Below are positions 15,282-29,142 of a stretch of DNA of 64,000 bases, one piece after another. Numbering within the stretch: position 1 is the first letter of the stretch; the number at the start of each line of letters is the position of its first letter. The position numbers and the translations under genes are program-made. Source of the stretch: Dipetalonema caudispina (Eukaryota; Nematoda; Chromadorea; Rhabditida; Onchocercidae); the NCBI GenBank assembly GCA_013365325.1, contig JABVXV010000175.1, positions 1 to 64,000 of the forward strand. Direction: 5' to 3'. A model generated the notes under the pieces. That model made no database searches. It was not told the origin of the DNA and was given only the letters and a program-made list of their open reading frames with translations.

Positions 15282-18200
15282 TATATTTATGATGTAGATG
15301 TAAATTTGTATGGATTTGATTAAGATAGATCTCTTGCCTTCATATTTTAAGAGGATTTTAACGTAGAATTCATCTTAAAGTAACATGTTATGCTATGAAT
15401 GATCAACAAATCCTTTTTCTTACATTGTCGTACACCTCATTAGTAAATTGTATTGGTGAAATCCTGATGATTGTTTGGAACTGTCAAGATTTTCTGCTTC
15501 TTCACTAACTACATCATAAATGCAATCTGATAAAGAAGGAATCTTGTGGGAAAATTTGCATTTCAGAATTAGTTCCATAACAATCGTTTGGTAAATAACA
15601 TTTTATGAATTTACCTATCAAGTCATTTCATTATAGGTTACTGGTGGTTTTTTGCTATTCTAACAAAATAGTTTACGAAAGTTCTTTTTTAATTTTTTTT
15701 TTTTTTTTTTTAAATGTATTAATGTTTTGTAATGATAACATTTGGGCATTGTATAAATTGTCAATACTTGTAGAAAATTATAATATTTAATCACACTTAT
15801 TCCTTGTTGTTAGGTATTTTTTTTTTTCTATTAATTTTCTTTTTTTTTTTTTTGTTTATTATTTTCCCAGAACAATAGCGTATATGTTTCCATACAATAC
15901 TCATATAATTATTTTTTGGATTTGAAACAAATTTAATGGAAAATAAATAATAATTTAAATATGCTAGCATAATATTTGTCGAAAAATGTAAAATTATTTT
16001 CGTGCATAACATAGACTAAAATTATTAATTTTTTATGAAGTAAATTCAATTCAATTCTTATGATATAGAAGTAATAAATGCATTTTATGACGTGAAGTAA
16101 TGAAGATATATTGGCTTGTTCAGTAGATTACTTTATCATACCCAACAAATGATAGCAAAAATCTAAGTCAACGTTGTGTTACGTGAAGGAATAATATATG
16201 CTCACGTAATTGGAGAGAAAAGTAAACGTTTCCGCTAATTATCATTGTAAGTAGGAGAATGATCAATGCTAATGGAACAACGATTGAAACATTCCAATCT
16301 TCCTTATGCATTGATCAGTAAAGATATTGGTAATCAAAATTGTAATTTTAGCAAATAAAACTTACGAAGAAAATTTCTCAATGATATACATATTAGATTG
16401 ATTCTAAAGCAATTAAGCTTTTTGAAGTGTGAATTTTAAATGACCCTAAAAAGAGGGCATAAACATATTTTAATTAATTAAATTAGCACATTTTTTTTTT
16501 TTTTTTTCAACGAAAAATAAGTTTATTTTCTCCTCTATATGATAATAATGAATTGTTGGGAAAATTTTTTTTTTTTTTTTTATATTTTGCTACGTTATAA
16601 ATTTGAGAATATATCTGCAACAAATAATGGAATTTATGCCTGAACTGTGAAAATAATTATCAAACATATCGATCAGAATATGCTTAGTTTGGAGAAATTT
16701 CATTAGCTCGGCGAATTAGAGAATTTGTAAAATTGTAATCAAAAGTTGTAGATGATTGATTTATTGCTGGATTTGAAGGAACTGAAAATATCAAACAAAC
16801 GAATAACATGCTAGTGATCATTCGGTTATGAATATCAATTGCAATCTGATTTAATATAATTTCAAATATTTGTTAAAAATTATGGATTAATAACTTTTTC
16901 TGGAATACATTTGAAATGTATTTTCGTTGAAAACTATAAAATCAATTTTTATTTTTCATAATCACTCTTTCAATAATATGATATGATAAAATAAATAATC
17001 AATGATATGATAAAATAAATAATCAATGATATGATAAAATAAATAATCAATGATATGATAAAATAAATGATCAATGATATGATAAAATAAATATTCTGAT
17101 AATTAATGGAAAAGTAGGAAATATAATTATAGTGAAGCTTTAGTGCTAATTCTGCTAACATTTTCCAATTTTTTCTAACTTTTCGTTTCATTTCAATAAT
17201 TTATTTGCTATACATAGAATCAATCATTATCTTTCTGTTTGTTCATCGAAAAAAAAAAAAAAATACTTTAATCAATAAAATTTCTGGATCTCATCCCGAG
17301 ATGTATTGAATCAATGAGAAGAGATAACAATATATTTCCCATTTGTGTATATCATCAGATGCATTTATGTCTCACTTGATATATTTGATGATAAAATGAA
17401 TTTAAAAATAGTTTACAAATAATAACAGCCTTTCTCTTTCCTCTTCAATATATTATTTGAATTGAAATATAGGATTTAAATTTTGTAAAAAATGTTTAGG
17501 CCAATAAGAATCTATTCGTTTAATTTTTTTTTGAAAAGTGAAAAGTTTAGAAAAGATGATAAATATAAATATATAAGAAAAATAAGTATTTTGTTGGTTT
17601 TTTTTTTTTTTTTTTTGCTCCAACAATAGTAAATAAATAATTGTTTTACGCAAACAATAACAATAAAAAATAGCATAATTTCTTTGTATATTGAATGATT
17701 TTATCCGTTGCTATGTGAAATAAACAAGTTGCTAAGGTATGTGTATAAGCAAGTTGCTAAGAAGCAACAAACATCATCAGATTATTAAAATTATTTCATT
17801 TAATCGAGTTAGTTGTATGAATTACCTATTCTTTTTTTTTTTTTTCTACCTTACCTTTCTTCCTTTCTTTCTATTTCAAAATTTTATTTAATTTCGCGTT
17901 TCATTCATTCCCAATTTTATCCTTTCATGTCTATGCTTCTTTTTTTTTTTTTTTTACTTTAACATCTTTTGAAATAAGCTTCAATTTAATTTCTTTATCG
18001 GAACTCAATATTAACAGGCAAACAACCGATAGCTGAAATTGTAGGAGTAAAGGTGTGCAAACAATTGGGAAGTTTATATTAATCTGTTAAGGATCATGCT
18101 GTTTAGTCGTATTATATCATCGATAATATCGGTTTAGTATTTGGTATTTGCTTCATTAATTGATAAACAAATTACTGATATTGTATAATTGGGAATTTTG

Positions 18201-18345
18201 TTGAAATAAACTAAGATTTTGGAATTGCATTTAAAGATCGAAGCAATTCAAATTTTTTCCAGGAATTTTTTACCAGAATATTCTATGTTATAATTAATAA
18301 ATCATTGTATAATGAAAATTAGATAAGTCAAATTAATTCTTTCAG
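15282..18345. other. Intergenic region after the EMAP-like gene
   Basis: This 3-kb gap holds several T runs and a 24-bp minisatellite (16976-17094). One possible first exon of the next gene lies at 16266-16317: a Met codon, 17 codons, then a gtaaag donor in a phase that fits the exon at 18346. A second acceptor-bounded open stretch at 18019-18052 does not keep frame with the next exon. No other gene is supported. Confidence 0.5.
16976..17094. repeat. 24-bp minisatellite, about five copies
   Basis: The unit, roughly gatatgataaaataaataa plus tcaat, repeats in tandem about five times with near identity. Because 24 is a multiple of three, it makes a spurious minus-strand frame with an 8-residue Ile/Tyr/Phe repeat. 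Confidence 0.93.
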
Positions 18346-20684
18346 CAAAATTAAGCAAATCGATGTTAGAAAACGAAGCTAAAGAAGAGAATGATAACGC
18401 TGAAAAAATAGGCTATGTTGAATTCTTGCGTACCACAAGAAAACTTAAAACTAATGAAGTATTTCCCAATAACGCTCAAAATTTGAACAATTTACCAAAG
18501 TTTGTTAAATTTTAATTAGTTAAAATATTTTCATTTAACAAGAAAAAGATCTACCAATTGCATAAAAATTGTATTTTAATGGTGAAAATGAATCTAACAA
18601 TGTTAAAATAAGTTTAGCAAATAGTTTTAATCAAATGTTTTTTTGGCAATATATATATGATTATTTAAGTTATCATTTTTTCTATTTTATTATTTTCAAA
18701 TTTCCCTTTTTTATTCATTCTCATTCATATAAATTACAAATTATTACTTAAAAAAGCAATGAAGGACAAAAAAAAAAAAAAGAAAAAAAAAAAACTTTTG
18801 AATTGTCCTTTGTTCTTTTTTCTCTTCGATTATATTAAATGTATGAATTATGGGAAAAAAAAAAAGTGTTCGCACTTAGGAGGAAATAGAATAAAATAAT
18901 TATTGAATATCTGTCATACTATTCAATGGAATTTTTTTTTTTTTTTTTTAATTAAAATTTCATCTTTTCTTCCTATTTGGGAAGATTTTTTTTTTCCATT
19001 TGTAAAATTGCAGAAAACGAGAACACATTGGAATTCTTGGTAATTCAAAATCACTTCCAGAAATTAAATTAAAGGTTTCATTTTTTTAAATTTTTTTTTT
19101 TTTTTTTTAAGAAAAAAAGAACGAATATTTAGATGAAATGATGTAAAGAAAAAGTAAATAATTTTGATTCGGTTGCTAAAAGAAAAAAAAAAAAAAAAAA
19201 CAAAAACTGAGGAATAAATATTATTCTTTCTTTAGAAGAATAAATCAGAAAGAAATTTCTTACTATTCGTTTATTATTAACTTTTTAATTCATAATAACC
19301 TTTCGTCATATGTTTTTACTTCATAAAATCATTCAAAAGATTACTTTTTCTAAGGAATGGATAAGTATTATTTAGGAAATATTTTAAAAATTTGGAAATA
19401 ATTGGAAATTAAATTAAAAATAGATTTAAGCAACAGAAGATATTATGTTTTTACTTCATAAAATCATTCGTTTTTTTTTTTTATCTAAGGAATGGGTAAA
19501 TATTATTTAGGAAATATTTTAAAAATCTGGAAATAATTGGAAATTAAATTAAAAATAGATTTAAGCAACAGAAGATATTATAAATTTAGAAATTTTTATT
19601 TCTTCTCAAGAAAAACTCAATCATGCTAACAATTCATATATAGTAAGAAAGAACGAAAAAATAATAATGATCATATCATCATCATTAAGTGATTTTTAGA
19701 AAAATGATAATGATATTGGTAGAAAAATCATTTAAGGTATTATGATTTCGTAGTTATCATTTGATCAAGAAGAATATCGTTTATTAATAATTTATGAAAA
19801 ATAAATTTCATCTATGTTTAAGCAATTTTACTATGAATTGTTGCTATTTATTTTAGAGAAATGAAAGTAAAAATATCGACGATGAAATAAGCAGTAGTAC
19901 TTCATGTACATTCTATGAAGCAGTATCATATCCCAATTGTTCAACTAATAAAAATCATGAATCAAAACTTGCTGGACCACCGACAGTATCCGTTTTACCA
20001 AGTATCCTTCGACCGCCGAAACGATGGCACAAAAAAGCTTATTATTCATTGAATTCTACATCAGAAGAGGTTCAAAAAATCATAAATTTGCAAAAAAATT
20101 CTTATTTCATTTTTATTTTAAAGCCAAAATTTTCACTTTTACTTATTTTTTTTTTTAAATGTTAAAATTTTTTAGTTTAATTGTAATTCAAAAGTTGATA
20201 AAAAATGATAGTAATACGACGAGATAGAAGATGTTACTGTTAGGCTAAGATAGAGTAATTATGAACAAATATCAATAAAAGTATAACAGGAATGCTTTCA
20301 TAATAGTTGAAGTGAAAATAATTTTCAATTAATTAACTCCCATTAAGAAATATACATTCAATAAGATTAATGGCGACAAATTGATAATAATTTATTACCA
20401 TATAAGTAACAATTAATTATCTTTTGTGAAGATAAATATAGGAAAATATCTATAAATGATTTGTATGATCATTTTTTTTCCATATCTATTTGATGTACTA
20501 CGATAATGAAGGAATTATATAATTTCAGATTTTGAATGAAATGAATGAAATTATTCATTCAGATTTATTGCATATGCCAACTATTTGCTCACCATTGATA
20601 GAAACAACGGAAGCAAACAAATATGGTAAACGTGCTAATAATTATCAAAATAATGTTGAAAATAGTTCAAAATCCAAACAATAG
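18346..20684 (+). CDS. Unrecognised protein, probably nematode-specific
   Basis: I do not recognise this gene. Four exons join in frame: 18346-18499, 19014-19074, 19857-20069 and 20529-20684 (stop TAG). Starting from Met at 18363 they give 188 residues; adding the optional exon at 16266-16317 gives 211. The product is hydrophilic, rich in Ser, Asn, Glu and Lys, with no signal peptide, membrane segment or catalytic motif that I can see. Distinct short segments are EEISSS-type acidic/Ser stretches (here DDEISSSTSCTFYEAV), a Pro-rich basic patch (VLPSILRPPKRWHKKAYYSL), and a C-terminal half with DLLHMPTICSPLIE. Good acceptors (tttcag, attgcag, ttttag, atttcag) and phase agreement at every junction argue for a real gene. 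It converges on the TUG-like gene, with about 816 bases between stops. The 5' end and the donor at 18500 are the least certain parts. Confidence 0.62.
19309..19578. repeat. Tandem duplication, 135-bp unit
   Basis: Two adjacent near-identical copies (19309-19443 and 19444-19578) share the block from tatgtttttacttcataaaa through gcaacagaagatatta. They differ by a few substitutions and an expanded T run in copy two. They lie in the third intron of the unrecognised gene. Confidence 0.9.
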
Positions 20685-21500
20685 CTTCTATATTGTAAAA
20701 ATGATCGTAATTTGATTGTCTATTTAAATAATGGTTGAAATTTTAATTTATAAATGCTAGTAATTATTTAAGACATTCATTTAATTTTTGCATACCTAAT
20801 TATTTAATTTATTAACATTCTTGTGTTCTTTTCTAACCATTCCTTTCCATATTTTCATTCCAACAATAATTTCATTAATTTGATTGATCACTTTCAAATA
20901 GTTTAAGAGCAATCACGTATAATATGGATATTGTAAATATAGGTAAGAAAGATTTTTTCTATCTTCGGCATCTGAAATACGATGTAATGGTTGTATCTCA
21001 ATCCATAGATGCATATGTTATCCGTTATGTTTTTGATAGATAATTAATCGAAATTTCAGGTAGTAGATGAGTGTCACACATGTTATCTTTATACATCTTT
21101 TATATCTTCGATATTTTATATATAAACGTTAATTAGTCACTCTCTTACTTTTTTTTTAAAGCAAAAAGTGCAATAAAGATGTATTTTTTATAATGTAATA
21201 TGCTGACATATCCAATTTAATATTTTATTTGCTTATTATTGCACTAAATAGAATTAGCAGCATTTAGATGAAATTTTTTATAGGGGACAACAATAACACC
21301 GAACACACTACCGTAATCAGTTGATTATGAAAACATGCATAAACAATCAGAAAGACACCGGGTTCATGTACTTCGTGTAAATTTACAGTATGATAGGACT
21401 AATGGATATGGTAGGAAGGTTGACCGATGACGACTGAATTAATCGAATTCATTATTCCAAGATTTAGTTTCCAGAAGTTAATCTTGAAAGTTCAAAAAAT
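20685..21500. other. Convergent intergenic region
   Basis: About 816 bases separate the stop codons of the unrecognised gene (+) and the TUG-like gene (-). No coding sequence is supported. It should hold both 3' untranslated regions. Confidence 0.6.
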
Positions 21501-24500
21501 TTACGGTTTTTTGAACCATTTTGGTAGATTTCCTGAAGGTCGTTGCTTCAATTTGGATGGGCCTGCACTATTCTCTGTTGGTTCCGATTGACGTTTTCCA
21601 TTCGGGCGAACATCCTCAACATTTCTTACTTTTGGAATATACGGTTGATAAATACCATTTACCGACAACCTGCAAAAGAAAGAAAATAATAAGCAGCCTA
21701 AGAGTTTCAATTAGATCGAAGCGATTAATATTCATTAATATCACTTAATACATTAAATTCAACTAGTATAGAACAAAATGAGAAGAATCCACCGCAAAAA
21801 ATTTACACAAATTATGAACTCATATCTTAATTTCTGCCTTTCATTCCGGAAGTAAATGAGAGTAATTCTATGAAAAGAGCCAACCAGACTTGCATACTTC
21901 CAAACTGCTTGGGAAAACATACCATTCTCGGCTAAGCTCATCAGCTTCTGGTAAGGGTACTTCACAGAATTTATCCCGCGCAAAATGAGCAGCTGAAACA
22001 AGTAAGAAAAATTTAGAATGCTCTTTTTGAAGAAGAAAATTCAAAAAATTTTTTCCCAGGTAGTGCTATATCGCTAAAACAAATCACCACAGCAGACAGA
22101 AAGTTTAACAGTTTAATTTGACAATTATAATGATCCGCTACATTGTTTCATCAATTTACTACACACCAGAGATGAACTAACACATGAAAATGGTTTCACA
22201 TGAAATTTTCAATCATTAAGAAGGAATCTTAATCTTTGGCTTCGAAAAATCTAACGATTAACTTTTTTATTGGCATCCCGTTAGACCGTATCAAATGTAA
22301 AGAGAAATTACCAAATGAATTTTCTGGTGAATGAAATCGTATATACAGCGATGATTTCGGAGCAACACCGACTTCAATTAGATTTTTTGAAACGGTTGAT
22401 GGAAGCCTTTGATTTGCAAGACAGAGATCGAACTTCACCGTTGAATTTTCCAAATTTTCTGTTATGAATTCAAACAATCTCGACACTGAAATACAGTCTA
22501 CATTTATTTATCTTATTTGATGGTAAGTTTGAAAAAGTGCTACAAAATTACAACATTCAAATTAGGATAAAATAAATCCCAATTACTGATAGGAAAAAAT
22601 ATATCTTGAACTAAGTATGATCTAAGATCCACTTTAATGTAAAATTTCAAGTTTTAATGTGAAATAACTAAAAGAATAATTTAGCAATAATAAGAATAAC
22701 CAGGTTCTCGTGAGATAAATTGAGCTTGTATAACCGTTTTATCCGCACAATTGAATCGTACTACCGTATGCTTGTAACTCTCTTCTTTTCGTCGCTTATT
22801 TTTTTCGATGATATATGTTTTTGGTAGCAAAGCTCTCTGCTCTTGTATATCTCTGAAAATTTATTCATTAAAATGAATTTATAACCACTCCTCGAAATGA
22901 ATGAGATACGATTTTACAGATATTAACTCACCCAAATAGGCACTGTTTCCAGCTCAACTATATTTATCAATACTTTTGGTACTTAAGTCCATTGACAAAT
23001 TTATCAAGAAATAGAATAACTCAGCGGTGTTGATATCAACTAACAGTTATTGTTTCCTCATAAATTACCAGCAATTTTTGATTCATTAATTTGACCCAAC
23101 CCTTATAAGTTTCAGCCCCTTTACAGTGATTTATCTGCTTTTCCTGTTTTAGAACATGAATTACAATATAAAGAAAAAACTGCATTTCTATTGCGGTACT
23201 TCTTGCAGCTGAAAGCTACACCATCACCATTAGTGTCGCTTTAATGATAAGGTATTAAATAATTGGTAAGGCTGATTATTATTTATTTAAACATTAAAAA
23301 ACAAACGCCTCTGCTCTGAGGTCCCGACGAATACTCTGTACATCGCTGACAGTAAGTTCGAAAAATTGGTCATCAATATCATCTTGCTTTCCGATCGCAT
23401 CTCTCATGCTTTCGCCCGATTCCAAATCTTGTCTAATGATGACAGGCATCCGATTACATTTTTCAACAGTCAAATATGATATTTCGGAAGATGACGTAAT
23501 GCGGTTGCTAATATTGCTCTGCAAAATTTCTTAGTAAAAGAATAAAGAAATGATTTCTTCCAGACTTTTGTCATTCGAACTATATTATTATAGTTGCAAG
23601 ACTACTCGGACAAATACATCATTATAATTTTTAGCTTACTTCATCATGTATTTTTATCCCTACTTATTATTTATATGCAGTAAGTCAATCAACAAACAAA
23701 TGGAAAGCAAATGAGCTTGAATGGATGGTAATCAACAAATAAAAAAATAGCTTCGTAACAGTTGCTAATTTTTAAAACAAGCGATTCACCCCAAAATGAA
23801 ATTTATTTTTTCCAACCAACGGTGAAAATCAAAAACTTACTCTATGATCGTCATTCCCTGTTGCTATCTGTAAGTCATTAATATGTATTCTACCGTCTTC
23901 TCCAATAAACCGTTCATCAAGAAAATCAATCGCATTAGTAGTTAAACTAGTATTCACCTAAAAAGAACAAAATACAGATCGGCACAGTCTGAGACCACTT
24001 TTCACTTTCTTGTGAGGGATTTCTCACTAACCTCTTCTTTCGATAGTAATGGGAACATGGCCCTGATCATGTAAGCTAGTAAATTGTATGATCAAAGAGT
24101 TCAAATATCTCAAAAGAATCAGTTCTAAAATAGCTATGTCCACAACGAAATAAATTATAAAAACAGATGGTTCTAAACAGAACAAGTGGTACAAGATACA
24201 GCTTTCAACTAATAGATTAAAACCCAAATCTGGCGAAATATAATAAACCGTGTGGATCAAGTTTAACTCGAACTAAAGCAATTGTTAAAATAACAACTAA
24301 ATGAACTTAATGATCAAAATTAATCATACGAACTCAGTGCTAATTTCCAAGAAATGAAAATTCCTTCAAAAATTGAAATGATAGTGTTCGAATCTTCTGA
24401 AATTTTGCAAAATTATATATTAACAAATAGAGGTGGAAAACTGAAAAAAATACCTGATTAAGAAGAGACTGCAGCTGATAAAGGCGTGATGAAGCTTGAG

Positions 24501-27201
24501 GTCGCCTTTCAGACTCAGTAATAGCATCTTGAGTTAAATCTTCCGATGGCGCAGCATGAAGAGCAGTTTCAAGGTTTCTATAAGCAATATAAATGGCTCA
24601 AAATATTTCGACACCAACAGTTGCTATTATTTATTGAATACAACACTATTGCTTAAGATAAAAATAGTAAAAACTAAATCATAGTTGAAGCACTTTACCT
24701 ATTAGATTCTTCACTGCGTTCTAGCAAACGAGCTGCTTCCATCTCACGTTTCACTTTGAGTTGGCGTTCAAAAATCTAAAACAAAAAGAGGATTATAAAA
24801 AGAAAAAAAAAATGCATTATTCTCTATGAATGGAGTAATACAAGCGTTATTCTACTTTTTAGAAATATTTCTACAGCAGGAAAGTAATAGACTATAACGA
24901 GGGGGAATAAAGATAATTATTTAGGGTCAAGAAAAGATTATACGAATAATGATGACTATGGAATTTCCACTTTCATATATATTTCATGTTATAGTTCGTA
25001 CTGTTGAGCAAACGAGATTAAACCTCACAGAAGACTAAAGAGACGAACTAAATATTCACAATATAAAATAGTACAATTACGATTACTATTTCATGTATAT
25101 ATCGAAAGGCGTATAACCAAAACAAACAGTTCAATTTTTCCAAGCTGTCACGATCAATATGATCAGGATAGATTACAGCAAATGAATGATTTAATGATTC
25201 TACAAAACCTATGTTTTTCTTTTTCTCATAATAATTTCATCGTTGAGAATCAATCGTTATAGACACGAAGGTAGTTTTGATGCTTTAAAATATATATTAA
25301 AATACAAAATTGACTTTCCCAGCGATCTCAGATAATCTCTTTTTGTATCAAATAGTTTAATTTACATTACCGACAAAACAGGAGAACTTAAAATAGTACC
25401 TCTTCCCTTTCATTTTCCAACTGCAATCTACGTTCGTTTTCCGTTTTTCGTGTTTCATATACTTTTTCTAGCTTTTTCTTTCGCTCATATTCTTCAGCAA
25501 GACGATTTTCGAGTTTCGATATTTCATCCCGTGACATACTCACCGCAAAATACCTGAGAATTTCTGTTGCAATGGCCAATAAGCAGATTCGTATAGGTAG
25601 AACTCTACGATGAAATAACGAAGTACCTAATCAAACATCGTCCTCCTGTTATTCCCATATCTTCCAAACTCGTCAACTTAAGTTCTGCTTCTCCACGATA
25701 CTATACAATATGAAATGATACAGTTAAGAATGACAAGTTATATTAAATAACGTGAAGTTAAAATTATAAAATATACATAAGGATATACGAAGCTACGGGA
25801 CTCTACAGTTGAGCATTAGCTAAAAATTCGAACCAACAATACGCTCAAAACCAAACAAAGAAGAAAAAAGGATTCAGTTTAAAAATAATGAAGGTGTTAT
25901 TTATTTGGACTTATGTATCTCAAGAACGTCAAACATAGTAGGTTTACTGATAATGTTCGATATTCAACACTCAAATACTACAACAAACCTCTTTATTCAT
26001 ATAGGCACAACATGGTACTTGACCATCATTACATTTTACCAAATTTTGAGTTGATATATGCGAGAATTCATATAAAACATCCAGCAAATTTGTTTTATTC
26101 GAAAATTCTCTCGTAAAACGAGACCCATCCGGTAGCTAAAATTATAAAAACAACTTTGATTCCTTGCAATCGATCAGCATTTTATGCAAATGACTCTGTA
26201 AAACTAATTTCGTCAAATTAACAGAGATATAAAAATACTAGTCTAAAATATGGGACAAAACTTAAAGTACACATTTGAAGTTAAATGAACTTCCTGCAAA
26301 CCATGATTTCTCATCGACAGCATAACAAGAGCATGGGTTAAAACAAAACAATTAAATGGAATAGTTCATAGGCTATCTTGAAAGACCAAACTAACCTGTA
26401 TCTTTCATATAGTAGTATCGCATATCTAATCCTTACAGAACTATATACCCAGATATTTCATATTGTGATAGATGGAAGATGAAAGCTTATAAATTTTTCT
26501 ATATCAAATACAGTTATCTAAAAATTCCATCACTTGATCAATCAACAATTGTACAAATTCGAAATTCATACTTGTAGGGCAATATGAATTTGTACTGGAA
26601 TACCATCACCAACATTAGTACTTTGCACCATCTCAACGGTAGCATTATTAGGCAAACCAGTGAGACGAAGTGGTAATGCTAAATCTAACGTATGATTCTG
26701 ATGCTTTAATTGATGTGTCGATATATCGAAACCTTGCTTCAGACAAGCTTCTTCCAAAATCTAAAAAGAAATCTTTAATACACTAAGTAAAGTAAAAGTG
26801 AAAATAATACGTAAAAGTTACACATTAATAATGCGATAGTTAACCTAAAAATTTGTTTAACATATAAGATAAAAACTTATCATCTAACATTCAAAGGTAA
26901 AACGAATATCAATCAATGACGAGAAGAGGATTAGCTTCTCTTCCATCCTTTTTTTTTCTATGAAACATTGAATGTAATTAATTGGAAATTGATATATGAT
27001 GAAGCAAATTTATTAAAGAAAATTTAAATTTACTACTATACTTACCTACTTCCCATCAAATATTAATGTATTCCAGTAAAAATTAATTATTAGAACTTTT
27101 AACAAAATTATTAAAAATCAAACCTTACGAAGTTGAGTTGATGGTGTTACTTTTACCACACAACGACGAGAATTGGGACAAATAACAGTTATGCTATTCA
27201 T
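21501..27201 (-). CDS. ASPSCR1: TUG/ASPSCR1-type UBX-domain protein
   Basis: The mammalian family member TUG retains GLUT4 vesicles and binds the p97/VCP ATPase; a p97-adaptor role here is inference. Exons, high to low: 27201-27124, 26760-26572, 26135-25989, 25700-25627, 25553-25400, 24775-24699, 24577-24454, 23957-23841, 23518-23307, 22852-22701, 22485-22312, 21992-21923, 21669-21501. Phases agree, giving 578 residues (human about 553). Residues 1-89 match the TUG N-terminal ubiquitin-like domain (VKVTPSTQLRKILEEACLKQ, GLPNNATVEMV). Residues 88-163 resemble its second ubiquitin-like region. A charged coiled coil spans about 168-240. DDQFFELTVSDVQ (ending near 381) matches the conserved FFELTV stretch, a UBX-like fold lies at about 417-493, and the C-terminus ends LPKWFKKP, like the human LPKWLK-type tail. 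An acceptor at 27236/27235 lies 33 nt before the start codon. Confidence 0.92.
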
Positions 27202-29142
27202 CTTTTTTTTTTTTTTTTTTTTGATCTTAAAAAGCTAAAAGAAAATTAATTTTTTAATAAAATTTGCATTAAAAAAAATGATAATGACATAATAAGAAGA
27301 AATTACAATAATGAAATAAAATATATAAAATTAAAAATTGTAAGTGATAATATTATTATTACTACTAAACTATTTTATCTATTATAGAAAAATGAATGAA
27401 TGAATTTGTATGATTCAAATGTATACAATGTTAAGATCAATAAATGATTATTATCAAATGTAGTAAATTAAATACTTTATAACTATTTAGTCGTATTCAG
27501 AATCATAATCATGAAATGTATTTCTTTCTAATATATGTAACCATTTGATTATGGTTAAGAAAATGATATGATATGTATCATTAGCTAATCATCAATTTAA
27601 TATTTTGTGGAAGAGAAAAGCAACAATTAAAAATATCAACGAGAATATGAATATTATTTGTTCATTTACAACTGCAATATTTTCTACTATTCTATAGATA
27701 TGTGATATGGTTATGATCTCCTTATGAAGTAAACAAAAATAATAACTTTGTTAACTTTAAAATTTATTTATAATAAACCTACTGCACAACATGCATTAAC
27801 GAGTATGATTGTGTATCACAAAATAATCGATCAGTTACAATTACATTCTGTGACACATTAAAAAAAGCAAACAGCAATAAATGAAAGGATAATTAATCGC
27901 TACGGCACTGAATGAAAAATAAATTTTTGTTGCGTATTGCTGTCCGGCAGTAACATTCCGAATAATTTACAATGCTTTTTTTGCCAGAAAAATTCTGGCT
28001 TAGTCAGATAAAATCGAATGACATCTAAGAGGAAGGCTTAAAATCTCCCCATTTCTTACCCGAAATTGTACCCATTCATAGTGAAAATGAAGCCTTGATC
28101 CGACTCCTAAAGCAAAAATGATCTGAAGCTACATCTGACGCGCGATAATGTTGTATTAAAGTGAATTAGACATGAAAAGATGAGTAAATAAAAGCCTGGA
28201 TCAAAATTACTCGAATAATTATTTCTTTACAAATAACCGAATGGAGAAGGATGTTTCTCTGATGATGATAGTTGACGATTAATAAACTTATTAACAATAT
28301 CGTTTTTATTAGATCATCTAGGAATGCCAACTAACATCCGGTACCTGAAATACGTAATTTTCGATTGACTAATATAATTGAATACCTAAGAAATATCTTT
28401 ATTGAAGTCACATCAAAAAAATATGATGTATAACCGTAAATAACCATATGTTACTCAATATTACTTTCCTTCCCACTCTAAAGTAATTGTGCCATATTTC
28501 TTTCTAAATCTTACATCTCGGAGATATAAAAGACAGACAGTTTGAATAATCAAAATCACCAAAGTTCACTAAAATACCTCACTACAATCACTTTATTATA
28601 ACCGGAATAATCACGATTATCTGAAATGCCTACAAGTTGAATGATCTTCAATTTATAGATTAATCATAAAATTTTCACCTGAAAAACCGGATTTTACTGA
28701 TCACAAAAGTGGACAGAAATAAGGAAGCGACAGAAACTGGTAAACATAACAAACAAAAAAGTTGCACTGGTAACAAGTAATGCGCTACATATGCAAGTAA
28801 AAAGGCCTGAAGCAATCGATATCATCAGAAAGGGCACTGCAATGAGTGATTCTCAATTTGCATATAAAGTTTCCGAATCTCTATTTGTTTAGAAGGATGA
28901 AAGAGGAAGAAGGGAGAAAAGGAGGATGGTCTCTTTTTTACAAAAAAAATATTCCATTAAATTAGCGCACAATAAGGAATGACTTAGAATGACAAATTAC
29001 ACAACACGTTGGTTAGGTTAATCTTTACAAACAAACAAACAAAAAAAGAAAACAAAGGATAAGCTTTAGCATAACTGGAGGTTGACGGTGAAAATCAAAG
29101 ACGCACATATAATTCCGTACCCAATCCAATATCACATTAATT
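27202..29142. other. Intergenic region between kinase and TUG-like genes
   Basis: About 1.94 kb lies between the kinase stop and the TUG-like start, both on the minus strand. I see no supported coding region or RNA gene. A T run at 27201-27222 falls in the TUG-like leader. The spacing would be long for an operon but does not exclude one. Confidence 0.55.

Noticed and set aside
16970..17191. Minus-strand frame with Ile/Tyr repeats
   Set aside because: It is simply the translation of the 24-bp minisatellite.
18019..18052. Small acceptor-bounded open block before the orphan gene
   Set aside because: Its only open frame ends in phase 0 at the good donor, but the next exon needs phase 1. It is probably a chance match.
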